Origin: Malania oleifera
Taxonomy: Eukaryota > Streptophyta > Magnoliopsida > Santalales > Ximeniaceae
Direction of reading: 5' to 3'
Assembly: GCF_029873635.1 (NCBI RefSeq)
Contig: NC_080423.1
Location: 100,874,991-100,938,990 of the forward strand
Length of the DNA: 64,000 nucleotides
The notes below the pieces were generated by a model. It saw only the letters and a program-made list of their open reading frames with translations, searched no databases and had not been told where the DNA came from. Both the position numbers and the translations under genes were made by a program. Positions 23,351 through 35,806 of this stretch are shown piece after piece (within the stretch, counting starts at the first letter, position 1; every line of letters begins with the position of its first letter).

Positions 23351-26300
23351 CCTCTCATTGAGATGAAGCCAACGGTGGTAACCGGGGCTCAAACAGAGCT
23401 CAGACGACAACGCACGTGCCTGCATGCGCCACCGACAGTCGGACGACACTGCCACGCGCCCCCACACGCCAACACATGCCCCCGAAGTTCGGTGAGTACA
23501 CGCACGCGTCCGCACGCACTGACGAATCCCTGTGAGCTGAAGGAAGAAGACGACGTGACGTTAGTGCCATGTCACCTGTCCACGTCAGTGTTGAGTTAGA
23601 GCCCCATCAGTATCCACGTTAGGTCTGTTAGTGCCATGTTAGCCTCGGGTCCATGGTCACGTTTGTGCTGATTTAGCAAGCCACGCTAGTAGGGACCCAT
23701 GCCACATCAATAGTTGGTCCACAGTGGGCCCCATAGGACATGTAAGTAGATGGCCCCCACAGTGCCGTGTTAGCAAACGACGTTAGTAATGGCATCAGTG
23801 ACTGTTAACAACGTCAGGTATATTCTGTTAATGGAGGGAATATTCCATTAAAGTTGATCGAAGTTTGACCAAGTTTGACTAGGCTTTTCAAAGCCATTTT
23901 AGGTCCGTTTTTCAAACGACTTGAACCATTTCTAAGGTTTTTGGCCATTTTGGATCCAAATGTGCTGTCAGTTTGAGCTAATTGTATCACTAGATTAGTG
24001 AATTAAGATGTCAAATAAAAAGAGCTCACAGATCGAGATGTTTGACTACACCAACTTCAGTTTATGAAAAATGTAGATTGAGGACTACTTGTTTGGTAAG
24101 GAGTTGCATTTACCATTAAAGGAGAAGTCATAATCCATGAAAGAAAGTGAGTGGGAGTTACTTGACTGAAAAGCTCTCAGAGCTATCAGAAAAACATTGG
24201 CAAAGTTTGTTGCCTTCAATATTAAGCACTTGACAACCACCAAGTCCCTTATGGATGCGCTATCCAATATGTACGAGCAACCATCAGTCACGAATAAAGT
24301 ACACTTGATGAAAAGATTGTTTACCATGAATATGTCTGCAGGTGAAAGTTTTAACAAATACCTGAATAATTTCAACTCGCATTTAGATCAACTCGCCTCC
24401 GTTAGAATTACATTTGACAGTGAGATCCATGCCCTACTGATTCTTAGTCAGGTGCCTGAGGGTTGGAAAGGTATTGTTATTGTGATCAGTAGCTTCACAG
24501 GAAAATCAAAGATGAAGTATGACAAGGTCATCAACATGATTTTGACGAAAGAGATCATAATGCAGTTGAACAATGCCTCCACTTCAAGTTTAGCCTTGAA
24601 TGTGGAAAGCCAAGGAAAAGGAAGTGGGCATGGATGATCAAACAATCACAAAAAATCTAGGACCTGGCCATCTAGATCTAGAAATCCCAGAGGTTTCCAG
24701 AGCACAAAGAACGTTGAGTGCTGGAATTGTGGAAAGGCTAGACATTTCAGCAACTAGTGCAAAGGTTCGAGAAAGGAATCTAAGGTGACGACGGAAACAA
24801 ATATCGCCTCCTTCTCAGGATAAAAAGATGCACTAATATGTTCTTTGGATAGCAAACATGAGTCTTGGGTCTTAGACTCCAGAGCCTCATTTCATGTCAC
24901 TTGTAGCAGAGATAGCCTAGAGGAGTACACACTAGGTAATTTTGGCAAGGTGTACCTTGGCAGCGATCATTCTTGCGACATAGTTGGCAAGAGAGTTGTG
25001 AAGATCAAGATAAATGAGTCAGTATGGAAGCAGAAGGATGTCATATATATTCTAGACCTGAGAAAAAAATTTGATCTCAGTTGGTCAACTGGCAAATGAA
25101 GGATACACGACGACATTTATTGGTGATGAATTGAAGGTTTCAAAGTGTGTACTAATGATTGCACGAGGTAAGAAAAACGGAACACTTTATCTAACCTCTA
25201 ATGCTTCTATGTCTATTTCAGTTACTGTAGGAAATGACGATAGCAACATCTAGCACCAACGATTCGGTCACATGAGCGAGAAAGGACTCAGGGTGATGCA
25301 CTTAAAGGGACAATTGAGTGGTCTACGGTCGGTCAAGATTGACATGTGGGAGGATTGCATATTCGGGAAATAAAAGAGGGTTAGTTTCTAGACAAACACC
25401 CGTACCCTAAAGAAGGAGAGACTAGAACTAGTCCACTCAGATGTATGGGGACCAACGCCCGTATCATCCATAGGCAGAAGGAATTACCTCGTCACATTCA
25501 TTGACGATCATTTTCAGAAGGTATGAGTTTACTTTCTAAAGTATAAGTCGGAAGTCTTTGATGCTTTCAGGGTATGGAAAGCTATGGTTGAAAATGAAAC
25601 TGGTTTGAGAATCAAAAAGTTGAGAATATACAATGGTGGTGAGTATGAAGACACTAGGTTCAAGAAATTTTGCTATAAGCACGGTATCAAGATGGAAAAA
25701 ACTGTGTCAGGTATGCCTCAACACAACGGCGTAGCTGAGCGGATGAACCGAACGTTATCTGAAAGAGTCAGAAGCATATGTATAGAGTTAGACTTACCAT
25801 TGCAGTTCTGGGTAGAAGCAGTTGGCACAACAACGTACTTAATTAACAGGGGTCCATCAATACCATTGGACCACCGTATACTAGAAGAGGTATGGAGCGA
25901 AAAAGAGATGAGACTTTCACATTTGAAAGTTTTTGGTTGTGTTGCATATGTATATATTAGTGACCATGTCAGAAACAAGCTTTGCAATGTCCCTCAATTT
26001 CTTAACATAAAATATCACATAATAAATAAAATGGTCAACCCGAACTCGTGGGTAGCGGGGACACCTGTCAAACACAGCGGAAAACCTAACAGCAGTAAAC
26101 ATAAAATCTCAAACATCCAATCATAAAACATAATACCAGAGCATTCTATACATCCTCACATACATTAAAATATCTCTAGGGTCAAACACAAAATAACTCT
26201 GATGCTATTACAAAATCTTACCCTTCTCACAGGATAATCTCACTAGCTCAACAGCGGCCTTGACCCGCTGGTCTCTCAGGGACTCCTGAAAAATTAATTA

Positions 26301-26535
26301 AGTTTGGGGGTGAGACACTTCTTAGTAAGGGAAAATAAACTAAATACAGCTGTGTGCCAACATGAATATTTAATGCATTTGTACGTATACAGTACATTTC
26401 GTAATTCTATAAACATCATCATATCATAGTGGGTAAACATATATTTTCACATCTGTTAATAAATCATAACATACATAAAATCATCTGTTATAACTGTAGT
26501 ACTAAAAACAAACCCAGGATGACTAGCTAGCTGGT

Positions 26536-26570
26536 GTCATGTATTACCCCCCATGACGGGTTGTGCAGCC
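26536..26570 (-). promoter_or_regulatory. Conserved GCACAACC + hairpin block, LTR C
   Basis: On the minus strand, GGGCTGCACAACCC is followed by GTCATG, a G-rich loop and CATGAC (plus-strand arms 26536-26541 and 26552-26557). Confidence 0.55.
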
Positions 26571-26859
26571 CGAAGGTGGGACCCTACAATGGCTGGCCGA
26601 CCACTACCGAATCAAATATGTCTGTAAGTATGATGAGCCCGCCACACCCTGGTCCAGACTGCCAGGTGAACGTCCACACTCTACTGAAAGCCACATCGAC
26701 TATCCATCTCTCATCCCCTCGTGGGATGGTTAGCACTAGTTTGTTGTAGATATCTGATCTACACATATAGCTATGGTACCAAGCCCATGAACTGAATTAA
26801 ACTAACATCCTGGTGGTGATAACATATAATACATGATCATATATATAAAATCATTACGG

Positions 26860-27000
26860 CATCGTGCCGAAAACATAAATACGTGGCCTCGCGCCAATAA
26901 CATAAATACGGCCTCGTGCCGATAACATAAATACATGGCCTCGCGCCAATAACATAAATACGGCCTCGTGCCGATAACATAAATATATGGCCTCACGCCA
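26860..27000. repeat. 52-bp minisatellite inside solo LTR C
   Basis: TGGCCTCGCGCC starts at 26884 and 26936, and a variant at 26988. Each 52-bp unit is built of two half-units of about 26 bp (GGCCTCGYGCC + RATAACATAAATA). Confidence 0.85.
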
Positions 27001-29106
27001 AAATTGTTTCAGGTATATATATTCTGAAAATACATCATTTATCATATAATCGTCAAAACCATCACAACATAACTCATATTTTCATAATACCTGAAATCAT
27101 GCTTTGTTCGTAAAATCTTTCACATCATAATACATTTCATACAAAATAATATTCATGCCATACATATGCTGTTAAAAGTCATACTTCATATTCTAAAATC
27201 GTGAATTACTTACATCTCATACATACATATACATTTTAATCATCATAGCAGTATTTTCCCAATCGTTCATTTCATTTGTAGTACACAATATAACATATGT
27301 TTTTCTAAAAATAAATTTACTCATAATCAATAATAATTTGTATGAAAAATTACTGCTTTAGTTTATTCCCTTACCTGACTACTGAGAAATTCCTTAGGAC
27401 CCAAATCCTATGCTCTTAGCGCCCGAAATTCAACTCCTGAAATTTACATTTTCCCCAGATTAATTAATCTATTTCTCCAAAATAATACTCATCTAATCTT
27501 CTCTAGGCTCCATATATCTCAAATTAATATTTAAACTATTATTTAATATTCCTAATTAATTTTCCAAAATTTACCTACGAGTCCCAAAATTACCCCCGCG
27601 GCGCTCACCCGGGCCCTAAATTTCAGAAATCCTACTTCAGTCCTAGATGTTTAATATTTTAGCATTTTTAAATTAATGCTAATTAATTAAAAATAAGCCT
27701 CTTAATAATCGCCGCACCCCAAATTTGGGGTTTTGGCTCGATACCCCCCACGAGAATTTCGTCCCACTAGACTTGTAGAGAATCATCCCTAGATTCTCGT
27801 GGTAGTGTCCGTTCGTCAATTGGGCTTATATTTTGCAAGAAATTAAAGAAAAAGGAAAAATGGCTTACCCCAGGGAATACGCTTATGCCGCTCCTACCAC
27901 CGATCCGCTTAGGTAGAAATGACGGCAGCAGCGAATGGAGTCCAGTGGTATCTTCGGATTTTTGATCGGGTGAAAATCCGTCATGATCGAGGAGAGAGGG
28001 AGAGAGAACGTGAGGAGAGAGAGAGAGAGAGAGTTCACGTTGCAGAAGAATAAGAAAAGAAAAGAAAAGAATGAAGAAGAAGAAGAAGATAGGGGTGCAG
28101 AGAACTTTTAATAAAAAATTTCATAATAATAATAATAATAATAATAATATATTTAATTAATATAATAATAATATATTTTATTAATAAAAATAAAAATAAA
28201 TTTTAATTAATTAATTATTTTTATTTTTCTTTTAAATCCGATTAATTAATTAGTTAATTAATTAAAAATTAATTAATTAATTATTATTTATTTATTTATT
28301 TATTTTTTTGGAAATCAATCCACTAATTTTTTTTTTTTTTTTATATCTCTGTTTTTGAGGTTTTTACAAGCTTGATCCTAAGTACCAAAAATGCACCTTT
28401 GTCAGTTATGGTGAAGATGAATATGAGTATTGCATTTTGGGATGATGAAAACAAGAAATTAATCAGAAGCAGAGACGTGATTTTTAACAAAAAGGTGATG
28501 TATAAAGACAGGCACACAACAGAATCCACCGAACCAGTTCAGAGAGAGTCAACTTATGTAGATATGGATGATGTCTTAGAAGGTGTTGGGACGTAACAAC
28601 AGAGTGTTGAGAATCCTCAAACAGAGGAACCATTGGAGCAAATTATCGCACCACCGCCTCCTACTCTAGCTCCGAAGCTTAGGAGATCTTCTTGGCCCCA
28701 TGTACCAAATAGAAGGTATATAGATTACTTACTTTTTACAAATGGAGGAGAGCCTGAATGCTATGATGAAACATGTCAAATGGCAGATGCGAGCAAGTGG
28801 GAGCTTGCAATGAAGGACGATATGAAGTCCCTCACCTCCAATAGAATGTGGGAACTAGCTAAGTTGCCTAAAGGTAAGTAGGTTCTTCACAACAAATGAG
28901 TGTATAGGATCAAAGAAGAGCATGATAGATCCAGGAGGTACAAGACCCGATTGGTAGTTAAAGGCTTCGAGCAGACGAATGTGGTGACTACAGAGAAGCT
29001 GAAGTTGTGCTTAGCTTCAGTTGATCTTCATGCTTGAAAATAGATATGAGCACATCATTTGTCTATACACTGGTTGAGATGGTGTCTCCGTATCCAAGTG
29101 GGAGAA

Positions 29107-29320
29107 TGTTGAGCTACGCACAGTATGTGGAGACGGCAACACCACCCTCTGTAGCTTACGTTGAAATGAAGACCTGTAGTAAATGGAGACCAGTAGCCCT
29201 CCACCAACCTTGCCTACCATGGCTGACATTAAGCCACCAACCTTTGAATTTTACCCCTATCTCAGGTTATATAAATGTGACGGGTGTTGTGTTTTATTTG
29301 TGGGTGGAAGTGTGTGCAAA

Positions 29321-29368
<48 letters not shown>

Positions 29369-29529
29369 GAGTTGAGCAGCGTGACTCATTCTCCTTGTAT
29401 TATTCTCCCGGTTATAGTGAATTGGTGTGTGCTCTGTGGACGTAGGTCGATTCGGCCGAACCACGTAAATCTGATATTTTGTTTTTGTTATTTATTTTTA
29501 CCTATGTGTGATTGTTACTTCTAGATCCA
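29107..29529 (+). repeat. Copia 3' LTR
   Basis: It starts TGTTGAGCTACGCACAG after GGGAGAA and ends near CTAGATCCA. It has a TATATAA box (29268-29274) and a GA tract (about 29323-29366), both in register with the other LTR. I could not confirm a target-site duplication. Confidence 0.7.
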
Positions 29530-30116
29530 CCCCAAGAAAAATAACTTTCATAAAAGATAAAAAATGATGATGAAATGAGAAAATACTTCGTCATCATGAA
29601 TAAAATCTTTTTTAGGCTATTGAAATGAAAACTTTGAAAAACTAGCAGCAAATTCATTCTAGAATGTTGACTATTTTATTAATTATTTGTTGCTTACCAT
29701 TAATGATAAATCATGTTCATGATTATCAACATTGTAAAACAGACCAACACATATATTCCATTCCCACCTTTCTTGAACATTATAATATTCCATGCTGCTT
29801 ATTATAGCTAGTGTGTATACTACAAAGTTCTTCTAAAAAAAGCAAACTTAATTAGACCTTCAACTCTTACCTTCTAAGAGCTTAAAAAATGTTCTTATTT
29901 TGTCTATCTTATTGAATGATTTTTAGAGTTAGAAGTGGGTAGCAGCCACTCCTTGGAACCAGCACCATGTTCTAAAATATATTAAATTTTAGTTATACAG
30001 GAAAGTACTATTAGCATGGATGATATATTTCCAATGAAATAATTTGTATTATTCATGTTTTTATATAAAAAATTTTAGTGCCATATAAAATTTAAATTCT
30101 CCATATAATAAGATAG
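29530..30116. other. Unassigned AT-rich intergenic DNA
   Basis: No gene or repeat recognised. Confidence 0.4.
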
Positions 30117-30370
30117 GAATAGTAAAAAGAAATAAAGGTAGGTGATGACACTTTCTTAGAAGTTGCATAATGAATTCTAAAATATATCTATTACTTTTAG
30201 TGCTCTAGAGTCATAGGGTTGCTTAACTTTTAAGATTATTTTGCCTTTATATGTATACACACACTATCCCTACCTAGAGTCTATGCACATATGAATACAC
30301 CATTTTGTTTTTTTGTTATGGGTCAATATAAGTCTTGTTACCTTTAACTCGATAGAAGTTCATATTCCTT
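30117..30370 (+). pseudogene. Relic copy of the CYP89A promoter and leader (copy 1)
   Basis: It shares TAGAAGTTGCATAATGA..., AATACATCTA-like and TTTAGTGCT-like blocks with 35955-36060. Near 30330 it has GTCAATATAAGTCTTGTTA, close to the leader GTCAATCCATATAAGCCTTG at 36302 just before the functional ATG. No P450 coding sequence follows. Confidence 0.55.
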
Positions 30371-31229
30371 TACTTATTGTCTTTGATCAATTAAAGCATG
30401 CTACGAATTTTTTAAAACAAATTTAATAATCGTTTGAGAATACTTATAGAAAAAATGTTTTTTTTTTTCCAAAAAAAGACACTAAATTAGAAAATTACTA
30501 AAAATAAAAACTAAGTTGTGTCAGTAGTCATAAGCATTGTTTATTGTGTTTAAAAATAAATACTGATTAAAATAACATTTGGAACTAAAGTTTTCTATTT
30601 AACATTTTAAGTATTTTCTAATTAATAGTTTAATTTATATTTATTTTAATTAAAAAAATTTAGTTAATATTTTAATATTTCCATTAAAAAGATATTATGT
30701 GATTATAAGTTTCTAGTTAACAATAATAATGTTATCAATTGGTTTTCATAATATTATTAGATTTATAATTTTCATATAGCTTACAATTAATTCCAAATTA
30801 ATAATATCAAAATTCAATAATAATAATAATTATTATTATTATTATGTTAATTTAGACCCTTTCGGGAACATGACTAATTCACAAGAATATATAGCAGACA
30901 TTCCTTTAACAAAAACATAATAGGTATATCAGGTGTATACACTTTAACAAAATTAGGCAATTATATGTATTTTTTTTTTTTTGAACACATGATAAAATTA
31001 TGTTAGTTCTAGTGTATACAACCGGTATATCTAATATTTTCTCTCTTTCAACCTTTACTTGTCACATTAAATATTAATTTTAATTAAAAAACTATAATTC
31101 TTATGACCTTAACACTTAATTAGAAAAGTTTTTGATAAGTTAGTCGACCTTTTAATTGTCTAATTGAGTGTCATGCCTATTTAGTCTACTAACCTCTTTT
31201 TAAATAGATAGGCGATAAAAAGGATAGGA
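30371..31229. other. Unassigned AT-rich intergenic DNA
   Basis: A/T-dominated, with (AAT)/(ATT) runs around 30815-30845. Nothing else recognised. Confidence 0.4.
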
Positions 31230-31664
31230 AAATTGGATGGTAAAAAAAAAGTAGGTAGGAGCATTTTTTTAGAAGTTGCATGATGAATTCTAAAATATTT
31301 TTAATTTTAAGGGTGTTTCGTATATATATACTATTTATATTTTACTATAATAAATTTAAAATGCAATATAGAATTTAAATTTAAAATTTTAAGTTCTACT
31401 AACCTCAATGCACATGATGCTTCATTTACTCTCATCAATTTCCTTTTTAGTCTAGTTCACTTTATCAATCGTAGTTGATAAAAAGGATGGAGACCTTTTC
31501 TCATCTCCAAATTCCAGTATTAACCATGGAAAAGTCAAAGCTAAGCTTCCTCCGAACCCTTCATTCATTCTGAGTCTCCGTCATAGAACTATTTCTGACC
31601 TTGAGCCCATCCTTCGAAACCTCCACGCCAAGTATGGCCTTGTTGTCACCCTCCCCCTTGGCGT
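31230..31664 (+). pseudogene. CYP89A pseudogene: promoter and first codons, cut by a CACTA end
   Basis: 31230-31470 aligns with the promoter of the intact P450 (AGAAGTTGCATGATGAATTCTAAAATA and following). From about 31525 it encodes a degraded proline-rich hinge, then SDLEPILRNLHAKYG and VVTLPLGV, matching residues 61-83 of the intact protein, with the hinge partly missing. It stops exactly at 31664, where CACTATAAAA begins. It is therefore a truncated, non-functional paralogue in the same orientation as the intact gene about 5 kb downstream. Confidence 0.8.
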
Positions 31665-32590
31665 CACTATAAAAAAAAAATGTATTTTTTGGTGGTGGAA
31701 GTATTAGTAACCAATTAATAGTTATCACAAATAATGCATTTATAATGAAGAAATTATAATTCGTCACTAATATATCAATGATGAAAATAATGTCTACCAC
31801 TAGTAAAAACTCAGTAGTGACGAATTTAGATCCATCACTAATATATTCGTTACTAAAAAAGTTGTTTTCCACGACGCCAATATATTAGTAACATTTTTTT
31901 GGTGAATAGAGACGAAAGCAATGCATCACTATTACCCTTTTAGTGACCCATTTATGACGCATCACTATTAATATCTTTAGCAACGATTTGCCTTCGTCAC
32001 TAATAGTTTTAAGTATGTTACATTAATTATAATTTAGTGGCTATGTTTAGTGACGGTACTAAATTGTCACTAAAACCATCTATAGTGATGAAATCCATGT
32101 TCTTCAGCATTAGTTTTTCCCATAGTATTTTGTAAGAGCCTGGTGAGAGTTCTTAGTGACGGTTTCGAAAACTATCACTAATAGTTTAAACTATTTTCCC
32201 ATTGAATTGCTGTTATTTACACTCTATAGTGATGGATTTCAAGCTGGTACTAATAGTAGACTCATAGTGACCGTTTCAAAACTGTGACTATTGCCCTTCA
32301 ATTAAATTGAAGGATATGTAGACTTTATAGTGACAAAATCAGAGTGGTCACTAATAGTTTACTTTTAGTAACAGTTTTAGAACCGTCACTAATGGTTTGA
32401 GTACTGATTATTAGTGACGGTTTCTAAGTGGTCACTATTTCCCCCTTCTATTTAATTGAAAGATATATACAAACTTTGTAATGACGAAATCATAGTGGTC
32501 ACTATTGTCTACTTTTAGTGATGATTTTTAAATTGTCACTAATGGTTTGCATGTTGATTAGTAGTGATGATTTTTAAATCGTAAATTCAA
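31665..32590 (+). mobile_element. CACTA-type DNA transposon terminus with subterminal repeats
   Basis: It begins CACTATAAAAAAAA and is followed by many TTAGTGACGRWTT and CGTCACTAATAG units in both orientations (for example near 31755, 31817, 32000, 32043, 32155, 32330, 32390 and 32415). This is the subterminal pattern of plant CACTA (En/Spm) elements. No transposase frame is seen and the opposite terminus is not adjacent. A run of 20 A at about 32587-32607 ends the recognisable part. Confidence 0.7.
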
Positions 32591-34217
32591 AAAAAAAAAA
32601 AAAAAAAACAAAAAGTAGCAGCTGCTACGTTAGTGATGCGTGTCAAACTCCCAACGCCCATCACGTCCTACCACGTGGCAGATGATGTCATGTTGACGTC
32701 ACCTGTTACAATAAATTCAAAAAAATAAAAATAATAAATCTTATGCACCATGTGTTGCCACCATCGATTGACACATGACAACCCTTTTCTGATCGAGTCA
32801 ACCTGATTTAACTTGAGTCAACACAAGTTGACCCATTGACTGGTTCAAACTAGTTGAACTGGCTTTAAACCGTCCATTTCACTTTTTAATTTAAAAATTA
32901 ATTTTAGTTAATTTTAAATTTTTAAAAAATTGGAAAAATAGTAAAAAATTATGAAAAAAAATCAGGAAAAGATAAATAAAAATGATTTGAGTCATTTTTG
33001 ACTCAGATAACCAAAAAATTGAAAAAAAATAAATAAAAATATTGCAAAATTCCTCAAAGCCCTGAAAAATTGTAGAAAAAAACTAAAAATTTTGAAAAAT
33101 CTAGGAATGTTTTAAGGAATCTTTTTACTTAAATTTTATGAATTTGATTGATCATTTCGTATATTTATTATTTACATATATTTTATTTTGTATGTGCCTC
33201 AATGATTAAAAAAAAAAGGTAAAAAAGTGTTTTACACCTCACCTATATTTGTTATGAGAGAGGGTTTATCTAAAAATATCCCATCCGTCCGAAGTCTTAT
33301 TAGACATTCCTAAAGCCCAACTTATTATTATTATTATTATTATTATTATTTAAAAGTGTAGCATTTATTTTGTTTATTAAGGAGTTAATTAAATACCATT
33401 CGATTCAATTTTATGATAATTCATAATTAATTAGGCAATGTTAGTATAACGAATGTGTAGGTGCGTATATCTTTCTCTCGCATAATTGTACTTTCAATCT
33501 CAGTTTTGATAAAAGCAAACCGAGATTATTGATTCCTTGACCTAAAATTAGTTTAGGAATCAATTAATGAGTAGTAATTAGAAAAATTAATCCTATTCGA
33601 AAAAAAATAGGGTAATGATGATTCCATTAAATTTTCGATTTGTTATTGTACCCACCATTCCTCAGTGCATATAAGACATTGACCTCCATAAATAAGAAAT
33701 AGAATGTGAAAATAGATTCTCGAGATTAGATGACAATATGGTAATCAATGTTTGAGAAGAGTAGGGGTTAGAGTAATGAATGCAAATCTTCAATCCAGAG
33801 AAAAATCTACAAATGCAATAATTGCAATGGCATCAACAGCTATTTCTAATGACCAAGACCCTCTACTACCCAGTTTATGGCTATCTAAACTGTTGTTGCT
33901 TTGTTGATCTGTTGAAAATCTCCTTGCCCTTTGACCTTTGCAATGTGGCTAGGGTTTCTTCTCTCTATTTGGAGAAGCCCTCAAAAGCTAATTACATCTG
34001 GGAATTTAATTAGGAAAAACTTTATGCATATATAAGTCTATATATATACATAATGCTCTAGAACATCTAGCTCTGTACAATAGAAGAAAAATGCTCAACA
34101 TCATAGACTTGTGATCATCATGCATGGCCTATGCCCTACAACTTTCATTTCTATCTGTAATGCTGAAAAATGTTGAAGTAATAACTGGTATTTGATTGTG
34201 CATAAAAATAAGTGCTG

Positions 34218-34256
<39 letters not shown>

Positions 34257-34751
34257 TACTACTTAGCATCAACTTAAAATACTATTATATATAACAATAT
34301 ATTATTAGATTATGTTCATAATTAATAATAATAATTTTAAAATTAACAAACACTGTTAATTAAAATTTCCAGTTTAATATTTTTATTTAACATTTTATGT
34401 ATTTTCTATTTAAAAATTTATTTAATATTTAAGTATTTTCTATTAGATAAACTAACATACAATTTCTATTTTTTAAATAGCAATAGTATTATTACATATT
34501 TAACTTCATAATGTTATTTTTTATAATTTATTTTATACATTATCATTGTTCCTAATTAATAAAATAAAAGTTCAATAATGAGACAGGAAAAGAGGGAGAG
34601 ATGGGGATTTGGTGGAGCAACACTAGGTCAAGTGAAGAACCACCAAACCTAATGGTGGAGTGAGAAGGGGAGCAGTGAGAGAGGGGGATGACATCCCCTA
34701 GATGGAGGAGGAGGGCACAAGAGAGGAGAACAATCAAGGCGGAGGATAGGC
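32591..34751. other. Non-coding region, possibly CACTA interior then intergenic
   Basis: It starts with CG-containing sequence and a cluster of GAGTCAAC/GTTGAC motifs (about 32785-32850), perhaps still transposon. It then becomes AT-rich with (ATT)n at about 33325-33350 and (AAT)n at about 34217-34255. No supported gene was found. Confidence 0.4.
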
Positions 34752-34955
34752 TTTTTTTTGGATTACGCACCGAGTTTTCACGTGTCCATTTTACGGTCCA
34801 CGTGACTAATCCTACGACCCTTAAAGCCGACCCCACAACTCCAAAGGGAGTTAAATTTCAAGAATCCAGAAGCAGAAACGAACCCAAGAGGGTTTGAACA
34901 CCCGACCTCGTGAGAGGTACTCCCGAAGCCCGCATTACCACCTGAACCACACCCC

Positions 34956-34957
<2 letters not shown>
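34752..34957 (-). mobile_element. tRNA-derived SINE
   Basis: On the minus strand the head is GGGGTGTGGTTCAGGTGG, containing an A-box-like TGGTTCAGGTGG. About 45 bp later comes GGTGTTCAAACC, a good B box. A body of about 130 bp follows and ends in AAAAAAAA (plus-strand T-run 34752-34759). The total of about 205 bp fits plant SINEs. Target duplications are not visible; the 5' flank is a GA microsatellite, which may have overwritten one. Confidence 0.6.

Positions 34958-35008
<51 letters not shown>
34957..35008. repeat. (GA)n microsatellite
   Basis: About 50 bp of GA dinucleotides abutting the SINE head. Confidence 0.9.
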
Positions 35009-35011
<3 letters not shown>

Positions 35012-35236
35012 TAAAATTTATAAGTTTGCCATCACCTACGCATGGAAATACTCCTAAGTAGCCAAATGCAATTATACTCGATCACTATGGTGGGAGCATG
35101 GTGGGAGGGCTTTGGATCGTGGTGGGCCAATGATTCCTACAAATCTAGCACTGGAAGGTTGTGGTGGTGCGGGGTGATCATGGGAGGGGAAGCATTACTG
35201 GTGAAAGCAGAACCATGGAAGAAACAGGGACAATTA

Positions 35237-35273
<37 letters not shown>

Positions 35274-35437
35274 GGGGGGGGGGGGATATAGGATAACATA
35301 GGAGTAACGAATGTGCATGAAAAGGAGTGAAGTATAGAGGGTTATAGAGGGCGTTGTCATTTTGTCCTTTTTCTTTTTTTTTGGGGGGGTGATGGGGAAT
35401 AGTCAAAAGATTAATAAAATACAGTGATGCTATATAG
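35009..35437. other. Unassigned intergenic DNA with GA and G runs
   Basis: It contains (GA)n at about 35239-35268 followed by a G-run to about 35285. The open frame across it is driven by these repeats; no gene is supported. Confidence 0.5.
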
Positions 35438-35806
35438 AATTCAAGTTAACAATTCCAAGGTTAGTAATAGTTTAGCATTTATGTAGAGACTATTAAATGC
35501 AAATAAATTTCTTAATTTTGAAATTTAGAATCACGAGCTTTGACACGAGAGCCTTGAAATGATCAAATTTTGAATATCTTAATCAGGTATTACACTTTTT
35601 AATCTACCATTTTAGAATTCAAGCAAACAACTCCAATTCATTGAAGGTTGGATCAGTAATTGTCTAGCATTTTTGTAAAGACTATTAAGTGCAAATGAGT
35701 GTCGTATTTTTGAAATTTAGAATCATAGGCTTTGACACCAAAGCATTGAAATGATCAAATTTTGAATATCTTAACCAGGTATTACACTTTTTAGTCTATC
35801 ATTTTA
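35438..35806. repeat. Tandem duplication upstream of CYP89A, unit about 180-190 bp
   Basis: GAATTCAAG starts at 35438 and 35615. Both units run through GAAATGATCAAATTTTGAATATCTTAA to TTTAATCTACCATTTTA-like ends. A shorter duplication of about 51 bp (TTTATG, T-run, ATTGGTAT...AAATAAAGCA) follows at about 35805-35905. The block is 530-900 bp upstream of the P450 start codon. Confidence 0.8.

Larger units (their letters stand above)
25983..28368 (-). mobile_element. Solo LTR C (Ty3/gypsy, Tekay-like, 2386 bp) nested in Copia
   Basis: Read on the minus strand it starts TGTAAAAACC and ends ATTGCA. The flanks are both AGCTT (25978-25982 and 28369-28373), a perfect 5-bp target duplication. It shares family blocks with the LTR at 41901: CCAAAACCCCAAATTTGGGG near 27715-27738, a GA-rich tract near 27985-28035, and the hairpin block near 26535-26570. 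It also carries a private 52-bp minisatellite (about 26884-27000). No internal region remains. Confidence 0.88.
22974..29529 (+). mobile_element. Copia LTR retrotransposon, broken, with a nested solo LTR
   Basis: The LTRs start at about 22974 and 29107. Between them lie a long leader, gag (about 24008-24640, UBN2-like), a CCHC-type knuckle (about 24716-24760), protease (about 24860-25100), and integrase (about 25420-25982) with QHNGVAERMNRT, continuing after the nested LTR at 28369. A partial RT region follows (about 28780-29000). The order protease, integrase, RT shows Copia. It is broken, with ten or more breaks, and the pol region is incomplete. A gypsy-type solo LTR (25983-28368) sits in the integrase region. 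The two LTRs are recognisably similar but clearly diverged, so the insertion is not recent. Confidence 0.85.

Noticed and set aside
23111-23599. 162-codon open frame with a long RE repeat
   Set aside because: It is driven by the GA microsatellite inside a Copia LTR; the same happens at 29034-29524.
26860-27000. CRISPR-like or satellite array
   Set aside because: The 52-bp units are contiguous without spacers, so this is a small minisatellite within an LTR.
33822-34013. Short open frame with a hydrophobic stretch
   Set aside because: 63 codons, no motif, no promoter or splice evidence; chance is sufficient.
34552-34897. Open frames on both strands near 34.7 kb
   Set aside because: The region is explained by a SINE and GA microsatellite; no protein motif was seen.
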